Shown piece after piece: positions 45,854 through 54,398 of a stretch of 64,000 bases of DNA. Every line of letters begins with the position of its first letter. Position 1 is the first letter of the stretch. Position numbers and translations under genes: made by a program. This DNA comes from Marinomonas mediterranea MMB-1 (GTDB lineage Bacteria > Pseudomonadota > Gammaproteobacteria > Pseudomonadales > Marinomonadaceae), in contig NC_015276.1 in assembly GCF_000192865.1 (NCBI RefSeq), forward strand, positions 1,922,001-1,986,000, in the 5' to 3' direction. The notes beneath the pieces are model-generated. The model was given only the letters and a program-made list of their open reading frames with translations. It was not told the origin of the DNA and made no database searches.

Positions 45854-45862
45854 GTAGTGGGC

Positions 45863-46132
45863 TTACTCCGCTTCGCCGAATCGATTAGCAATGACCTCGA
45901 CGATTGCGTCCATAGCGTCTATTTCATCATCGCCGTTCGCCTTTATTTTTAAATCTGTTCCTTTACTAGCCGCCAGCATCATCATAGCCATGATGCTTTT
46001 TCCGTCTACGTTTCGACCATCTTTTTCGATGGTAATATCGCACGAAAAGCGAGTCGTTGTTTCAACCAGTTTACTGGCTGCCCGAGCATGTAAGCCTAGT
46101 TTGTTTACAATAGTGACGGTCTTTTCCTGCAT
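45863..46132 (-). CDS. ptsO: Nitrogen-PTS phosphocarrier NPr (HPr family)
   Basis: An 89-residue HPr-fold protein with the phosphorylated His15 in NKLGLHARAA and a Ser segment (GKSIMAMMMLAA). It lies 11 bp after ptsN, so it is NPr rather than sugar-PTS HPr. It accepts phosphate from EI-Ntr (not in this window) and passes it to PtsN. The rapZ gene normally between ptsN and ptsO is absent. Confidence 0.94.
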   Translation of the reverse strand: MQEKTVTIVNKLGLHARAASKLVETTTRFSCDITIEKDGRNVDGKSIMAMMMLAASKGTDLKIKANGDDEIDAMDAIVEVIANRFGEAE

Positions 46133-46143
46133 GGCAGTCGCCC

Positions 46144-46593
46144 TTATACTTGTTGTAGAAATGAGGTTATCAATTCTTCGTTTGTTGTAGTATCACGTAG
46201 TCTCTTTAATTTATCTGGAGATTGTGCCATTTCTGCAATTTGAGATAACGTCTTAAGATGTCCCTCGCATTCGTTAGGAGGGGCTATCAGTGCAAATATT
46301 AAATCAACGGGTTGTCTGTCTATTGAGTCGTAATCAATGGGTTTTTCTAGAGACATAACAACAAGGGCAGCATGATTTGCTTGTTCAAATCTACAGTGCG
46401 GAATTGCTATTCCGGCTCCGACGCCAGTACTGCCGAGCTTCTCTCTTGCTAAAAGCGCATCGTAGACTGCTTCTGACTCACAATGCAGCCTCGCCCCAAT
46501 AGCCTCGGCTAAAAATTCCAGAACTCTTTTTTTGCTGGCAATTGGTTGATTAGCAAAAACCAGCTCACTATTGACTAATTTTTCTAAAGACAT
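46144..46593 (-). CDS. ptsN: Nitrogen-PTS EIIA protein PtsN
   Basis: A 149-residue EIIA-Ntr (fructose-type EIIA fold) with active His66 in GIAIPHCRF. It controls potassium transport and other targets according to its phosphorylation state. It lies 17 bp after rpoN; the hpf gene usually found between them is absent. Confidence 0.95.
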   Translation of the reverse strand: MSLEKLVNSELVFANQPIASKKRVLEFLAEAIGARLHCESEAVYDALLAREKLGSTGVGAGIAIPHCRFEQANHAALVVMSLEKPIDYDSIDRQPVDLIFALIAPPNECEGHLKTLSQIAEMAQSPDKLKRLRDTTTNEELITSFLQQV

Positions 46594-46610
46594 TGTTGAT
46601 ATGACCTACC

Positions 46611-48080
46611 TTAAATAAGGCGCTTTCGTTCATTGGAAGGAGGGATGTTCATCGCCTCGCGATATTTTGCGACGGTACGTCTCGCAACTTGTATTCCTTG
46701 CTCGGCAAGTATCGTAGCTAGCTTATTGTCACTAAGAGGCTTTTTAGCCGGTTCTTCTGCAATAAGCTTTTTAATCATGGCACGAATAGCCGTTGAGGAG
46801 CATTCTCCGCCAGAGCTTGTATTAACATGACTCGAAAAGAAATATTTGAGCTCAAAGATACCTTTAGGAGTATGCATGTATTTTTGAGTTGTGACACGAG
46901 ATATTGTTGATTCATGCATTCCGACTTCTTCTGCCACGTTATGGAGTACCATCGGTTTCATTGCCTCTTCGCCATACTCGAAGAATTCGATCTGCCTATT
47001 TACGATACAGCTGGCGACCTTTAGTAGGGTTTCATTTCTACTTTGAAGGCTTTTTATAAACCACTTGGCTTCCTGTAGCGAGGTCTTTATGTAGTTTACG
47101 TCTTCCGAAGACGCTGACTTGTTTGCCATTGCTGAATAGGTTTCGTTGATCTTTACTGGTGGTAGCGCATCATTGTTTAGTTCAACTTGCCAAATACCAT
47201 TTTTCTTTTTTACTGAAACATCAGGAATAACATAGTCAGTGTCTGAGGTGTCAATTGTCGAGCCGGGTTTTGGGTTTAGTTGTTGTATAAGCGCGATAAC
47301 GTCTTTAAGCGCCTCTTCCTTTAAGCGTGTTTTCCTACATAGCTGGGCAAAGTCGCGATTCCCGAGAAGTGGTAAATAGTTATCGATAACGTTATGGGCG
47401 GGTTTAAACAATTGGTGATTGTGAAAGCCTTCCAGTTGGACTAATAGACATTCTCTTAGGTCTTGCGACGCAACGCCAACGGGGTCAAATCGTTGGACGC
47501 GATGTTGGACAGCGACAACTTCATCGAGCTCTAAGTCTTCAAGTTCAGAGGCAAGGGATTCAAAGACTTCTTGCACGCTGATCGATAGGTAGCCATCGGG
47601 TTGAACGCATTCAATTAAAGCATATGCAATTTCAATGTCTCTATCAGAAATATGAGTAAGGTTTAGTTGCCATATTAGATGGTCTTGTATATTTTCGGAT
47701 TCAGAATTTCTACTGTCTAAGTCGAAATCACCATCAAATAAAGGTGCGTCAGAGGCCGCTGCTGTATTTTGATACGTGTCGTCCCAACTACTGTCGATAG
47801 AGAGTTCTTCAGGGATACTTTCCGTCCATTCAGACTCTACTCTTGCTTCTTCTGAGTTAGTGTCGCTCTCTGCTTTTTTTTCGGTTTGATTGCTGGATTC
47901 TGATGACGCTGCAGCTGCACTCTCGTCTTCATCTAGTTCAAGAAGTGGGTTAGATTCCAGAAAATCGTGTATTTCCTGTTGCAGGTCAATAGTTGAGAGT
48001 TGAAGTAAGCGTATCGCTTGCTGCAACTGTGGAGTCATAGTTAACTGCTGACCGATTTTTAGCTGTAATGACTGCTTCAT
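46611..48080 (-). CDS. rpoN: RNA polymerase sigma-54 factor
   Basis: A 489-residue sigma-54: Gln/Leu-rich region I (MKQSLQLKIGQQLTMTPQLQQAIRLL), acidic region II, core-binding domain and the C-terminal RpoN box ARRTVAKYRE. It directs activator-dependent transcription of nitrogen, motility and other genes. It follows lptB by 66 bp, as in many gammaproteobacteria. Confidence 0.97.
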   Translation of the reverse strand: MKQSLQLKIGQQLTMTPQLQQAIRLLQLSTIDLQQEIHDFLESNPLLELDEDESAAAASSESSNQTEKKAESDTNSEEARVESEWTESIPEELSIDSSWDDTYQNTAAASDAPLFDGDFDLDSRNSESENIQDHLIWQLNLTHISDRDIEIAYALIECVQPDGYLSISVQEVFESLASELEDLELDEVVAVQHRVQRFDPVGVASQDLRECLLVQLEGFHNHQLFKPAHNVIDNYLPLLGNRDFAQLCRKTRLKEEALKDVIALIQQLNPKPGSTIDTSDTDYVIPDVSVKKKNGIWQVELNNDALPPVKINETYSAMANKSASSEDVNYIKTSLQEAKWFIKSLQSRNETLLKVASCIVNRQIEFFEYGEEAMKPMVLHNVAEEVGMHESTISRVTTQKYMHTPKGIFELKYFFSSHVNTSSGGECSSTAIRAMIKKLIAEEPAKKPLSDNKLATILAEQGIQVARRTVAKYREAMNIPPSNERKRLI

Positions 48081-48146
48081 GGAGCAACTCTTCTTTTATG
48101 GAACGCGTTATGCATATTACTCCCTTTTTATTTGAAAAATAAGAGC

Positions 48147-48872
48147 TTAAAGCTTGAAGTCGTCGCCTAGGTAGACTTTTTTTACTTGTTCATTGTTAAT
48201 AACGTCATCTGCATTTCCTGAGGCGATGATGTGTCCATTTCCTACAATGTAAGCCTTGTCGCAAATGTCTAGCGTTTCTCTAACATTGTGGTCGGTAATT
48301 AAAACACCAATGCCGCTGTCTGTGAGGTGTTTTATGATTTGCTTAATGTCGCCGACCGATATAGGGTCGACACCAGCAAAAGGTTCATCAAGTAAAATGA
48401 ATTTAGGGTTCATTGCCAGTGCGCGTGCGATTTCTACCCTTCGTCGCTCTCCACCCGAGAGAGCCATGCCTAAATTCTTTCTAATATGAGTAACATGAAA
48501 TTCTTCAAGCAATTTTTCTAGTAAGTCGCTTCGTTCTTGTTTAGTCAGTGTTTTTCTAGTTTCTATAATGGCTGCAATGTTGTCTTCAACAGACATTTTT
48601 CTAAAGATAGATGCTTCTTGAGGGAGATAGCCAATGCCTTTTTGCGCGCGCGCGTGCATCGCATCCTTAGTTACATCCAGGCCATCGATGAATATTCCTC
48701 CAGCATCATTTGCTACCATGCCAACAATCATATAGAAACAGGTCGTTTTGCCCGCGCCGTTTGGACCTAACAGGCCAACTGCTTGTCCAGATTCGACGGA
48801 CAGTGACACATCGAGCACAACTTTTCGTTTTTTGTACGCCTTAGCGAGATGTTTGGCTTCCAATATTGCCAT
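48147..48872 (-). CDS. lptB: Lipopolysaccharide export ATPase LptB
   Basis: A 241-residue ABC ATPase: Walker A GPNGAGKTT, signature LSGGERRRVEIARAL, Walker B FILLDEPFAGVDP. It powers LPS extraction by LptFG. Its ATG overlaps the lptA stop (TAATG). The lptF/lptG genes are not in the window. Confidence 0.96.
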   Translation of the reverse strand: MAILEAKHLAKAYKKRKVVLDVSLSVESGQAVGLLGPNGAGKTTCFYMIVGMVANDAGGIFIDGLDVTKDAMHARAQKGIGYLPQEASIFRKMSVEDNIAAIIETRKTLTKQERSDLLEKLLEEFHVTHIRKNLGMALSGGERRRVEIARALAMNPKFILLDEPFAGVDPISVGDIKQIIKHLTDSGIGVLITDHNVRETLDICDKAYIVGNGHIIASGNADDVINNEQVKKVYLGDDFKL

Positions 48873-49390
48873 TATTCACTCTTCTCTTGAGCTGGTTGCA
48901 AAGTCATTTTTACTCGTCCATTGCCTCTGTTTTCTGCGGTAAAGGTTTCATTTTTCATCATATAGAGGATGAAATCCGCATCTATTTCATCTAACCCTCG
49001 CTTTAAATAGCCTTTGCCATTAATTTCTAAGCGTCCATCTGTAATGTAGTCGATCTGATCTCCGCGACTTGTTACTCTGTTTCCGGCCTCGTCTAATTGC
49101 TGCGTGAATCTCGCTGGTGTGCCAGTGGCCTGTAAAGAGCTAAAAGTGTTGGTGGCTGGGTCGGTAAACACCTTTAGAAAGTCTGCTTTTATTTCGATCG
49201 TGCCTTGTTTTATTAGAACGTCGCCTTTGTAGGTGGCTTCGCCCGCTTTCTGATCGTAAAATGCTTCATCCGCTTGGATTTCAAGAGGTTGGCTAGTGTC
49301 GCTTTCTAAAGCGTAGTTTGAGCTAGCACTTAAACAAGCGCTTACTGTTAGAAACAAGGTGACCTTATTGATTTTGAGTAGCTTGTTCAT
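48872..49390 (-). CDS. lptA: Lipopolysaccharide transport periplasmic protein LptA
   Basis: A 172-residue protein with a signal peptide (to about residue 28) and an OstA/LptA beta-jellyroll domain (QPLEIQADEAFYDQKAGEATY). It bridges LptC and LptD in the periplasm. The longer frame to 49429 is possible, but ATG 49390 starts the signal peptide cleanly. It overlaps the end of lptC by 26 bp. Confidence 0.93.
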   Translation of the reverse strand: MNKLLKINKVTLFLTVSACLSASSNYALESDTSQPLEIQADEAFYDQKAGEATYKGDVLIKQGTIEIKADFLKVFTDPATNTFSSLQATGTPARFTQQLDEAGNRVTSRGDQIDYITDGRLEINGKGYLKRGLDEIDADFILYMMKNETFTAENRGNGRVKMTLQPAQEKSE

Positions 49391-49952
49391 AATGTCCAGA
49401 TACGTTTCCTTTAAATTGAGCAGTTTCAAGGTCTACGAATGAGCGAATGGTGTCCGCTTTTGTTATGCCTTGCTGTGTAATGAGTTCCGCATTTCCAAGG
49501 CTGATCAGCGACTTGTCGACATCATTGTAGTGAATTGAATCTGCATTTAAGCGGTTGGATGTTGTTGTGCTGTCTTTTCGGGTTACGAATGCATTGGAGG
49601 TTAGTAATATATCTTTGTTGGCGTCATTTAGTTTTCCAAAGTCTGCCTCAGCGTACCAAGCGATATCATTTGTAACCGTTTCTATTTTTGGTGATATTGC
49701 TTCTGTTTGTTTGTTTGAGTTGAAATGACTCAATTTTGATGTCTTGATCGTCTGTTCCAACTTTCCATCAATGGTATATTCTCTTGACGTGACATTTTCT
49801 AAAAAATAGTCAGGGGAGTCGGAAAGTTCGTCTGTTGAGACGAGTGTCAGAGTCGGCGACGCCCCATACCAAAAGAATGCCGTTGCAGACGCCGCTATTG
49901 CTAAAAGAATAAGGAGCTTTTTTGCCCAGTCTTTAGACGAAAGTATATTCAT
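49365..49952 (-). CDS. lptC: Lipopolysaccharide export protein LptC
   Basis: A 195-residue protein with one N-terminal TM anchor (about 12-30) and a periplasmic LptC/YrbK domain. It links the LptBFG extractor to LptA. It lies 6 bp from the downstream end of the antiporter gene, with no kdsC or kdsD between them as would be usual. Confidence 0.93.
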   Translation of the reverse strand: MNILSSKDWAKKLLILLAIAASATAFFWYGASPTLTLVSTDELSDSPDYFLENVTSREYTIDGKLEQTIKTSKLSHFNSNKQTEAISPKIETVTNDIAWYAEADFGKLNDANKDILLTSNAFVTRKDSTTTSNRLNADSIHYNDVDKSLISLGNAELITQQGITKADTIRSFVDLETAQFKGNVSGHYEQATQNQ

Positions 49953-49958
49953 AATTAA

Positions 49959-50915
49959 TTAGCTATATGCAATTAGAGTATATAAGTAGATTGCATAGCT
50001 GCCCAACAAGGGGAAGCCAATCCAGCGAGGAACTTCTTTAGATCTAGTGCGAGAGTATACAAGGACAAGAAGTGTTAATGTAAGGGTAAGTCCTAAAACC
50101 CACCAATAATCGCGATTTAACACCTCTTCGTTTAGCAATCCTGGGGCTAGGATCGCTGGCATTGGTAATACGGTTGCCAAATTGAATAGGTTTGATCCTA
50201 ATACATTGCCAATGGCAATATCATGATGACCTTTTTTAACGCTTGTAATCGAAGCGGCTAATTCAGGCAAGCTTGTGCCGATTGCGACAATGGTCAAGCC
50301 TATAACAAGTTCGCTTATTCCCATTAGTGTCGCAATTCCGACCGCTCCCCATACCAATATTTTTGATGAAATAATTAATACTGCGAGACCTAATGTCGCC
50401 ATAAGCAATGAGTACCAGACACTCTTACCGTCATCTTCAGGTAAATCTTCTGTGAGCTCGTCTTCACCGTCTTTCGTACCCTTAAGTAAGATAATTAAAG
50501 CAATAACAAATGAAGCAATCAGTATTAAGCCGTCCACTTTGGAGAGGTGCCCATCGTAAAACAGAGCGCCTGCTATCAGTGTGATGGCGACAACGAGAGG
50601 TATCTCCTTTTTTACGAGCGTTCCCGCAATTGGAATGGACGAGAAAAAAAGTGTTGCACCTAATACTAAGGCAACATTGGCTATATTTGATCCTAGGACG
50701 TTACCAATCGCTATCCCTGGTGCATTATCTAGTGCGGCGGTGGCCGACACAACCATCTCAGGGGCAGAGGTTCCTAGGGCGACGAGCGTTACACCAATTA
50801 TAATTGGGCTAACATTTAATTTTTCGGCGACAAGTGCCGCATGTTCGATAAACTTATCTGAGCTTAATACTAATAAAATAAGGCCAGTTACGAGCGCCGC
50901 AGCAAACAAAAACAT
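49959..50915 (-). CDS. yrbG: Calcium/sodium antiporter, YrbG type
   Basis: A 318-residue CaCA-superfamily antiporter with two inverted halves and the paired alpha repeats GVTLVALGTSAPEM (about 41-54) and GLTIVAIGTSLPEL (about 205-218), each with the ion-binding Glu. About ten TM segments. It starts the minus-strand lpt group and is divergent from mla. In other species it precedes kdsD-kdsC-lptC. Confidence 0.94.
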   Translation of the reverse strand: MFLFAAALVTGLILLVLSSDKFIEHAALVAEKLNVSPIIIGVTLVALGTSAPEMVVSATAALDNAPGIAIGNVLGSNIANVALVLGATLFFSSIPIAGTLVKKEIPLVVAITLIAGALFYDGHLSKVDGLILIASFVIALIILLKGTKDGEDELTEDLPEDDGKSVWYSLLMATLGLAVLIISSKILVWGAVGIATLMGISELVIGLTIVAIGTSLPELAASITSVKKGHHDIAIGNVLGSNLFNLATVLPMPAILAPGLLNEEVLNRDYWWVLGLTLTLTLLVLVYSRTRSKEVPRWIGFPLLGSYAIYLYTLIAYS

Positions 50916-51091
50916 ATATCTTTTATTCCATGGATAGCAAAGTGCTCCATTTAATGTGGTTTACCAACTAAATTCAAGACTTGACGTGCGCGATCCTTTA
51001 TAAAACAAACAACATAATAGTTATAGCGTTTAATTTGGGGAGGGCGAATGCTACTATTTGTACAATAGATTTAAATGGAAGTATAAAAGTC

Positions 51092-51895
51092 GTGAAAAAC
51101 GCTTACGTTCAAATTAGCAATCTATCGTTTACTCGTGGAGAGAGAGCGATTTATGAAGGAGTGTCTATTAACATTCCTCGTGGAAAAATAACCGCCGTTA
51201 TGGGGCCGAGTGGCACAGGGAAAACGACACTGTTGCGTTTAATCGCCGCTCAACTCCATCCAGATCAAGGCTCAGTGTTGGTTGATGGCGTAGATATTCA
51301 TAAAGCCAATCGTTCTGCTTTGTATGACACACGTAAGAAAATTGGCATGTTGTTTCAAAGTGGGGCGCTGTTTAGTGATATGTCTGTCTATGAAAACGTT
51401 GCCTTTCCCTTGGAGGAGCACACGGACCTTCCGGATGACATTATTAAAGATATTGTTTTAATGAAGTTGCAAAGTGTGGGCTTGAGGGGGGCGGTTGATC
51501 TAATGCCTTCGGAGTTATCTGGTGGTATGGCACGTCGCGTTGCTCTAGCGCGGGCTATCGCACTCGATCCAGAGCTTGTTATGTATGATGAGCCATTCGC
51601 TGGGCAAGATCCAATCTCAAAAGGCGTGCTTGTCGAATTGATCAAAAAACTAAATAAAGCGGTTGGTATAACATCCGTTCTCGTCTCTCATGACGTTGAA
51701 GAGTCTCTGTCAATATCTGATCATGTGTGTATTCTGTCGGGTGGTACTGTTGTTGCTCAAGGAACACCTGAAGAAATAAAGGCGTCGGATGATGCACGCG
51801 TTATTCAGTTTCTAAATGGCCAAGCAGATGGCCCTGTTCCATTCCATTTTCCAGCGTGCAGCTATGCTGGAGACCTGATAGGGAGTTCAACTTGA
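51092..51895 (+). CDS. mlaF: Phospholipid transport ATP-binding protein MlaF
   Basis: A 267-residue ABC ATPase (Walker A GPSGTGKTT, signature LSGGMARRVALARAI, Walker B VMYDEPFAGQDP) of the MlaFEDB complex, which maintains outer-membrane lipid asymmetry. A longer frame opens at 50981, but GTG 51092 follows GGAAG with 9-nt spacing and gives the usual N-terminus. It overlaps mlaE by TTGA. Confidence 0.94.
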   Translation: MKNAYVQISNLSFTRGERAIYEGVSINIPRGKITAVMGPSGTGKTTLLRLIAAQLHPDQGSVLVDGVDIHKANRSALYDTRKKIGMLFQSGALFSDMSVYENVAFPLEEHTDLPDDIIKDIVLMKLQSVGLRGAVDLMPSELSGGMARRVALARAIALDPELVMYDEPFAGQDPISKGVLVELIKKLNKAVGITSVLVSHDVEESLSISDHVCILSGGTVVAQGTPEEIKASDDARVIQFLNGQADGPVPFHFPACSYAGDLIGSST

Positions 51896-52674
51896 AAAAA
51901 GTACGAAATGTCGGGCAATCGTTATTTGACCAATTGGAGTCGATTGGGCGCGCAGGAATATTCCTATTTCAAACACTTGCTAGGTTACCTGTTAGGTGGG
52001 ATGAAAGTTGTCGCTTGCTTGTCAATCAAGTCTATTCCGTTGGTGTTTTGTCCTTAGTGATTGTTATAGTTTCTGGGTGCTTTATCGGCATGGTGCTTGC
52101 GCTTCAGGGGTACACCATATTGGCAAAGTTTGGCTCGGAGCAGGCGGTGGGCCAATTGTTGGCATTGAGTTTGTTGCGTGAGTTGGGGCCCGTGGTTACT
52201 GCATTGTTGTTCGCGGGTAGAGCAGGGTCTGCGTTAACGGCCGAGATAGGCTTAATGAAGGCGACGGAACAGTTATCCAGTTATGAAATGATGGGAGTTG
52301 ATCCTCTTCGCCGAGTTATCGCGCCTAGGTTTATCGCTGGTATGATTTGTATGCCGCTACTTTGCTTGATTTTCTCTGCGACAGGTATTTTAGGCGGTAT
52401 GCTAGTATCAGTTCATTGGTTGGGTATTTATGATGGCTCATTTTGGTCATTGATGCAGCAATCAGTCTATTTTGATATCGATGTGTTTAACGGCATTATA
52501 AAATCAATCTTTTTTGCTTGTGCTATTACATGGATAGCCGTTTATCAAGGATTCGAGTGTGACCCTACGTCAGAAGGTATTGGTAAGGCGACAACGCGAA
52601 CGGTAGTGCTAGGATCTTTAGCTGTCCTATTTCTTGATTTTATTCTAACTGCGGCAATGTTTGGGGATTTTTAG
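51892..52674 (+). CDS. mlaE: Phospholipid transport permease MlaE
   Basis: A 260-residue membrane permease of the MlaE/YrbE family (GPVVTALLFAGRAGSALTAEIG segment near 100-120; about five to six TM segments). The start is the TTG at 51892, which overlaps the mlaF stop as TTGA and follows GGGAG at good spacing; an upstream in-frame ATG at 51856 lies inside mlaF. Confidence 0.93.
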   Translation: MKKVRNVGQSLFDQLESIGRAGIFLFQTLARLPVRWDESCRLLVNQVYSVGVLSLVIVIVSGCFIGMVLALQGYTILAKFGSEQAVGQLLALSLLRELGPVVTALLFAGRAGSALTAEIGLMKATEQLSSYEMMGVDPLRRVIAPRFIAGMICMPLLCLIFSATGILGGMLVSVHWLGIYDGSFWSLMQQSVYFDIDVFNGIIKSIFFACAITWIAVYQGFECDPTSEGIGKATTRTVVLGSLAVLFLDFILTAAMFGDF

Positions 52675-52676
52675 GA

Positions 52677-53141
52677 ATGAGAAATAAACATACGGAACTT
52701 TTGGTAGGTGTTTTTATTGTGTTGGGTATTGCTGCGTTCGGATACCTTGCAATACAAGTAAGTGGTCTAGCGTTTTCTGATAAGAAAGATACGTACAATA
52801 TTGTTGCTCGCTTTGACGATATAGGTGGCTTAACTGAACGTGCTAAAGTTACGATTGCGGGTGTGACGGTTGGTGAAGTCGAGAGTATTTCTTTTGATAA
52901 AGAATACTTCATGGGGCTGGTGACAATGTCGGTTCACAGTGATATCGATAATATCCCAACAGACAGTTCAATTGCTATTTTAACCAGTGGTCTGCTAGGA
53001 GAAAAATATCTTGGTATAACCATTGGGGCTGAAGAGGAATCGCTAAAAGACGGTGACGAAATTTTCGATACTCAGTCTGCGCTCGTGCTGGAAAACTTAA
53101 TTGGTCAGTTCTTATTTAAATCAGATGAGGAAGAACAATGA
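52677..53141 (+). CDS. mlaD: Phospholipid transport substrate-binding protein MlaD
   Basis: A 154-residue protein with one N-terminal TM anchor and an MCE domain (DIGGLTERAKVTIAGVTVGEVESI). It forms the hexameric ring that receives phospholipid. ATG 52677 follows TTTTTAGGA, and the stop overlaps mlaC (ATGA). Confidence 0.95.
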   Translation: MRNKHTELLVGVFIVLGIAAFGYLAIQVSGLAFSDKKDTYNIVARFDDIGGLTERAKVTIAGVTVGEVESISFDKEYFMGLVTMSVHSDIDNIPTDSSIAILTSGLLGEKYLGITIGAEEESLKDGDEIFDTQSALVLENLIGQFLFKSDEEEQ

Positions 53142-53752
53142 GTCATATGATCAGATTTTTTGCTCTATTCGCTGTTTTTTTTGTGCAAAGTGTAAGTGCT
53201 GCGCCAGATGAGGGTGCAAGAGATGCTGTGTTAGCTGTGGTTGATCAGTTTAAAACGAAAATTGTTGATCAGAAAAAAGTGCTTTCGAAAGACCCGCAAA
53301 GACTTTATGAAACAGTGTCTGGGGTGTTGGATCCGGTTATTGATTTCAATGACTTTGCTAAGAAAGTAATGGGGAAATATTACCGCCGCTCAAGCGCTGA
53401 TCAGAGATCGCGTTTTTCGAGCGTGACGAAAGCGACACTCATTAATACATACGGCACTACTTTGTTGGATTTTGATCCGAGTGCGATTGAAGTTAAACCA
53501 TTGGCGTCAAATCAGCGAGGTAAAGAAACTAAAGTTGATGTTGGTTTTAAAACAGACGATGGCACTGCGATAGATATCGCCTTTTATATGGCGCAAAGTA
53601 AATCAGGTAACTGGCAGTTAAGTAATATCATTATAAATGGAATTAATTTTGGGCTTACATTTCGCAAGCAGTTTGGCGTTATGATGCAGAAGAATAAAAA
53701 CAACTTAGATGATGCGATCTCTGCGTGGGAATCTTCCTTAGCGGCTAAATAA
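53138..53752 (+). CDS. mlaC: Periplasmic phospholipid-binding protein MlaC
   Basis: A 204-residue soluble periplasmic protein with a signal peptide cleaved after about residue 21 (QSVSAA). The MlaC/Ttg2D domain ferries phospholipids between MlaA and MlaD. It overlaps mlaD by 4 bp and precedes mlaB by 14 bp. Confidence 0.94.
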   Translation: MSHMIRFFALFAVFFVQSVSAAPDEGARDAVLAVVDQFKTKIVDQKKVLSKDPQRLYETVSGVLDPVIDFNDFAKKVMGKYYRRSSADQRSRFSSVTKATLINTYGTTLLDFDPSAIEVKPLASNQRGKETKVDVGFKTDDGTAIDIAFYMAQSKSGNWQLSNIIINGINFGLTFRKQFGVMMQKNKNNLDDAISAWESSLAAK

Positions 53753-53766
53753 AGAGGATTAATACC

Positions 53767-54039
53767 ATGAAAATGACGATTTCGCCTGATCAGATTGTGT
53801 TGTCTGGTATGTATGCATTGGATTCAATCAAGGGCTTTTCTGGACAATTGAGTAAAGAAAAGGAGCTTGCGAACATAGTCGATGTTTCTGCGCTTGTTGG
53901 TGCTGGTGCGCCTTTATTTGCGTTGCTTGTTCAAGTTGTAAAAAAGAGTAAGCGCTTAGAGGTGGTTGGCGCAAGCGATGAGCTGGTGGATATGGCAAAG
54001 TTGTATGGCGTTGATCAGGTTTTGACATTCAGAACTTAG
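53767..54039 (+). CDS. mlaB: STAS-domain protein MlaB
   Basis: A 90-residue cytoplasmic STAS-domain protein (IVDVSALVGAGAPLFALLVQVV), the regulatory subunit bound to MlaF. Last gene of mlaFEDCB, and consistent with that position. Confidence 0.88.
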   Translation: MKMTISPDQIVLSGMYALDSIKGFSGQLSKEKELANIVDVSALVGAGAPLFALLVQVVKKSKRLEVVGASDELVDMAKLYGVDQVLTFRT

Positions 54040-54141
54040 ATTCACTATTTTTGCTCGTGAAGTTCATAAAAGTTAGTTAATCAACGATTACTTATCGTGT
54101 AGAATAAATAAAAATCAAAAAAACACTATTTTGGAGTGAAA

Positions 54142-54378
54142 GTGAACGCAGGTGAAGTGAAAGCGTTGCTAGAAAGCAAGATCGAAGGCTGTCAGGTATA
54201 CGCTGACGGTGAAGGTTGTAATTTTCAATTGGTCGTTGTTAGCGACCAATTTGAGGGTTTAAATACAGTTAAGCGTCAACAACTCGTCTATTCTCATCTA
54301 CAAGACGCTATTTCCTCTGGTGCTATTCATGCTGTCACTATGAAGACATACACTTTGGCTCAGTACAGCCAGCTCTAA
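54142..54378 (+). CDS. ibaG: BolA-family protein IbaG
   Basis: A 78-residue BolA-like protein; it may coordinate [2Fe-2S] clusters with monothiol glutaredoxin. The conserved FDG-type loop is FEGLNTVKRQQLVYSHL. Two in-frame GTG codons (54136, 54142) follow TTGGAG; the second matches the family N-terminus better. It lies between mlaB and murA, as in Pseudomonas. Confidence 0.9.
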   Translation: MNAGEVKALLESKIEGCQVYADGEGCNFQLVVVSDQFEGLNTVKRQQLVYSHLQDAISSGAIHAVTMKTYTLAQYSQL

Positions 54379-54398
54379 CCAAATTCGCGAGTGAATCA

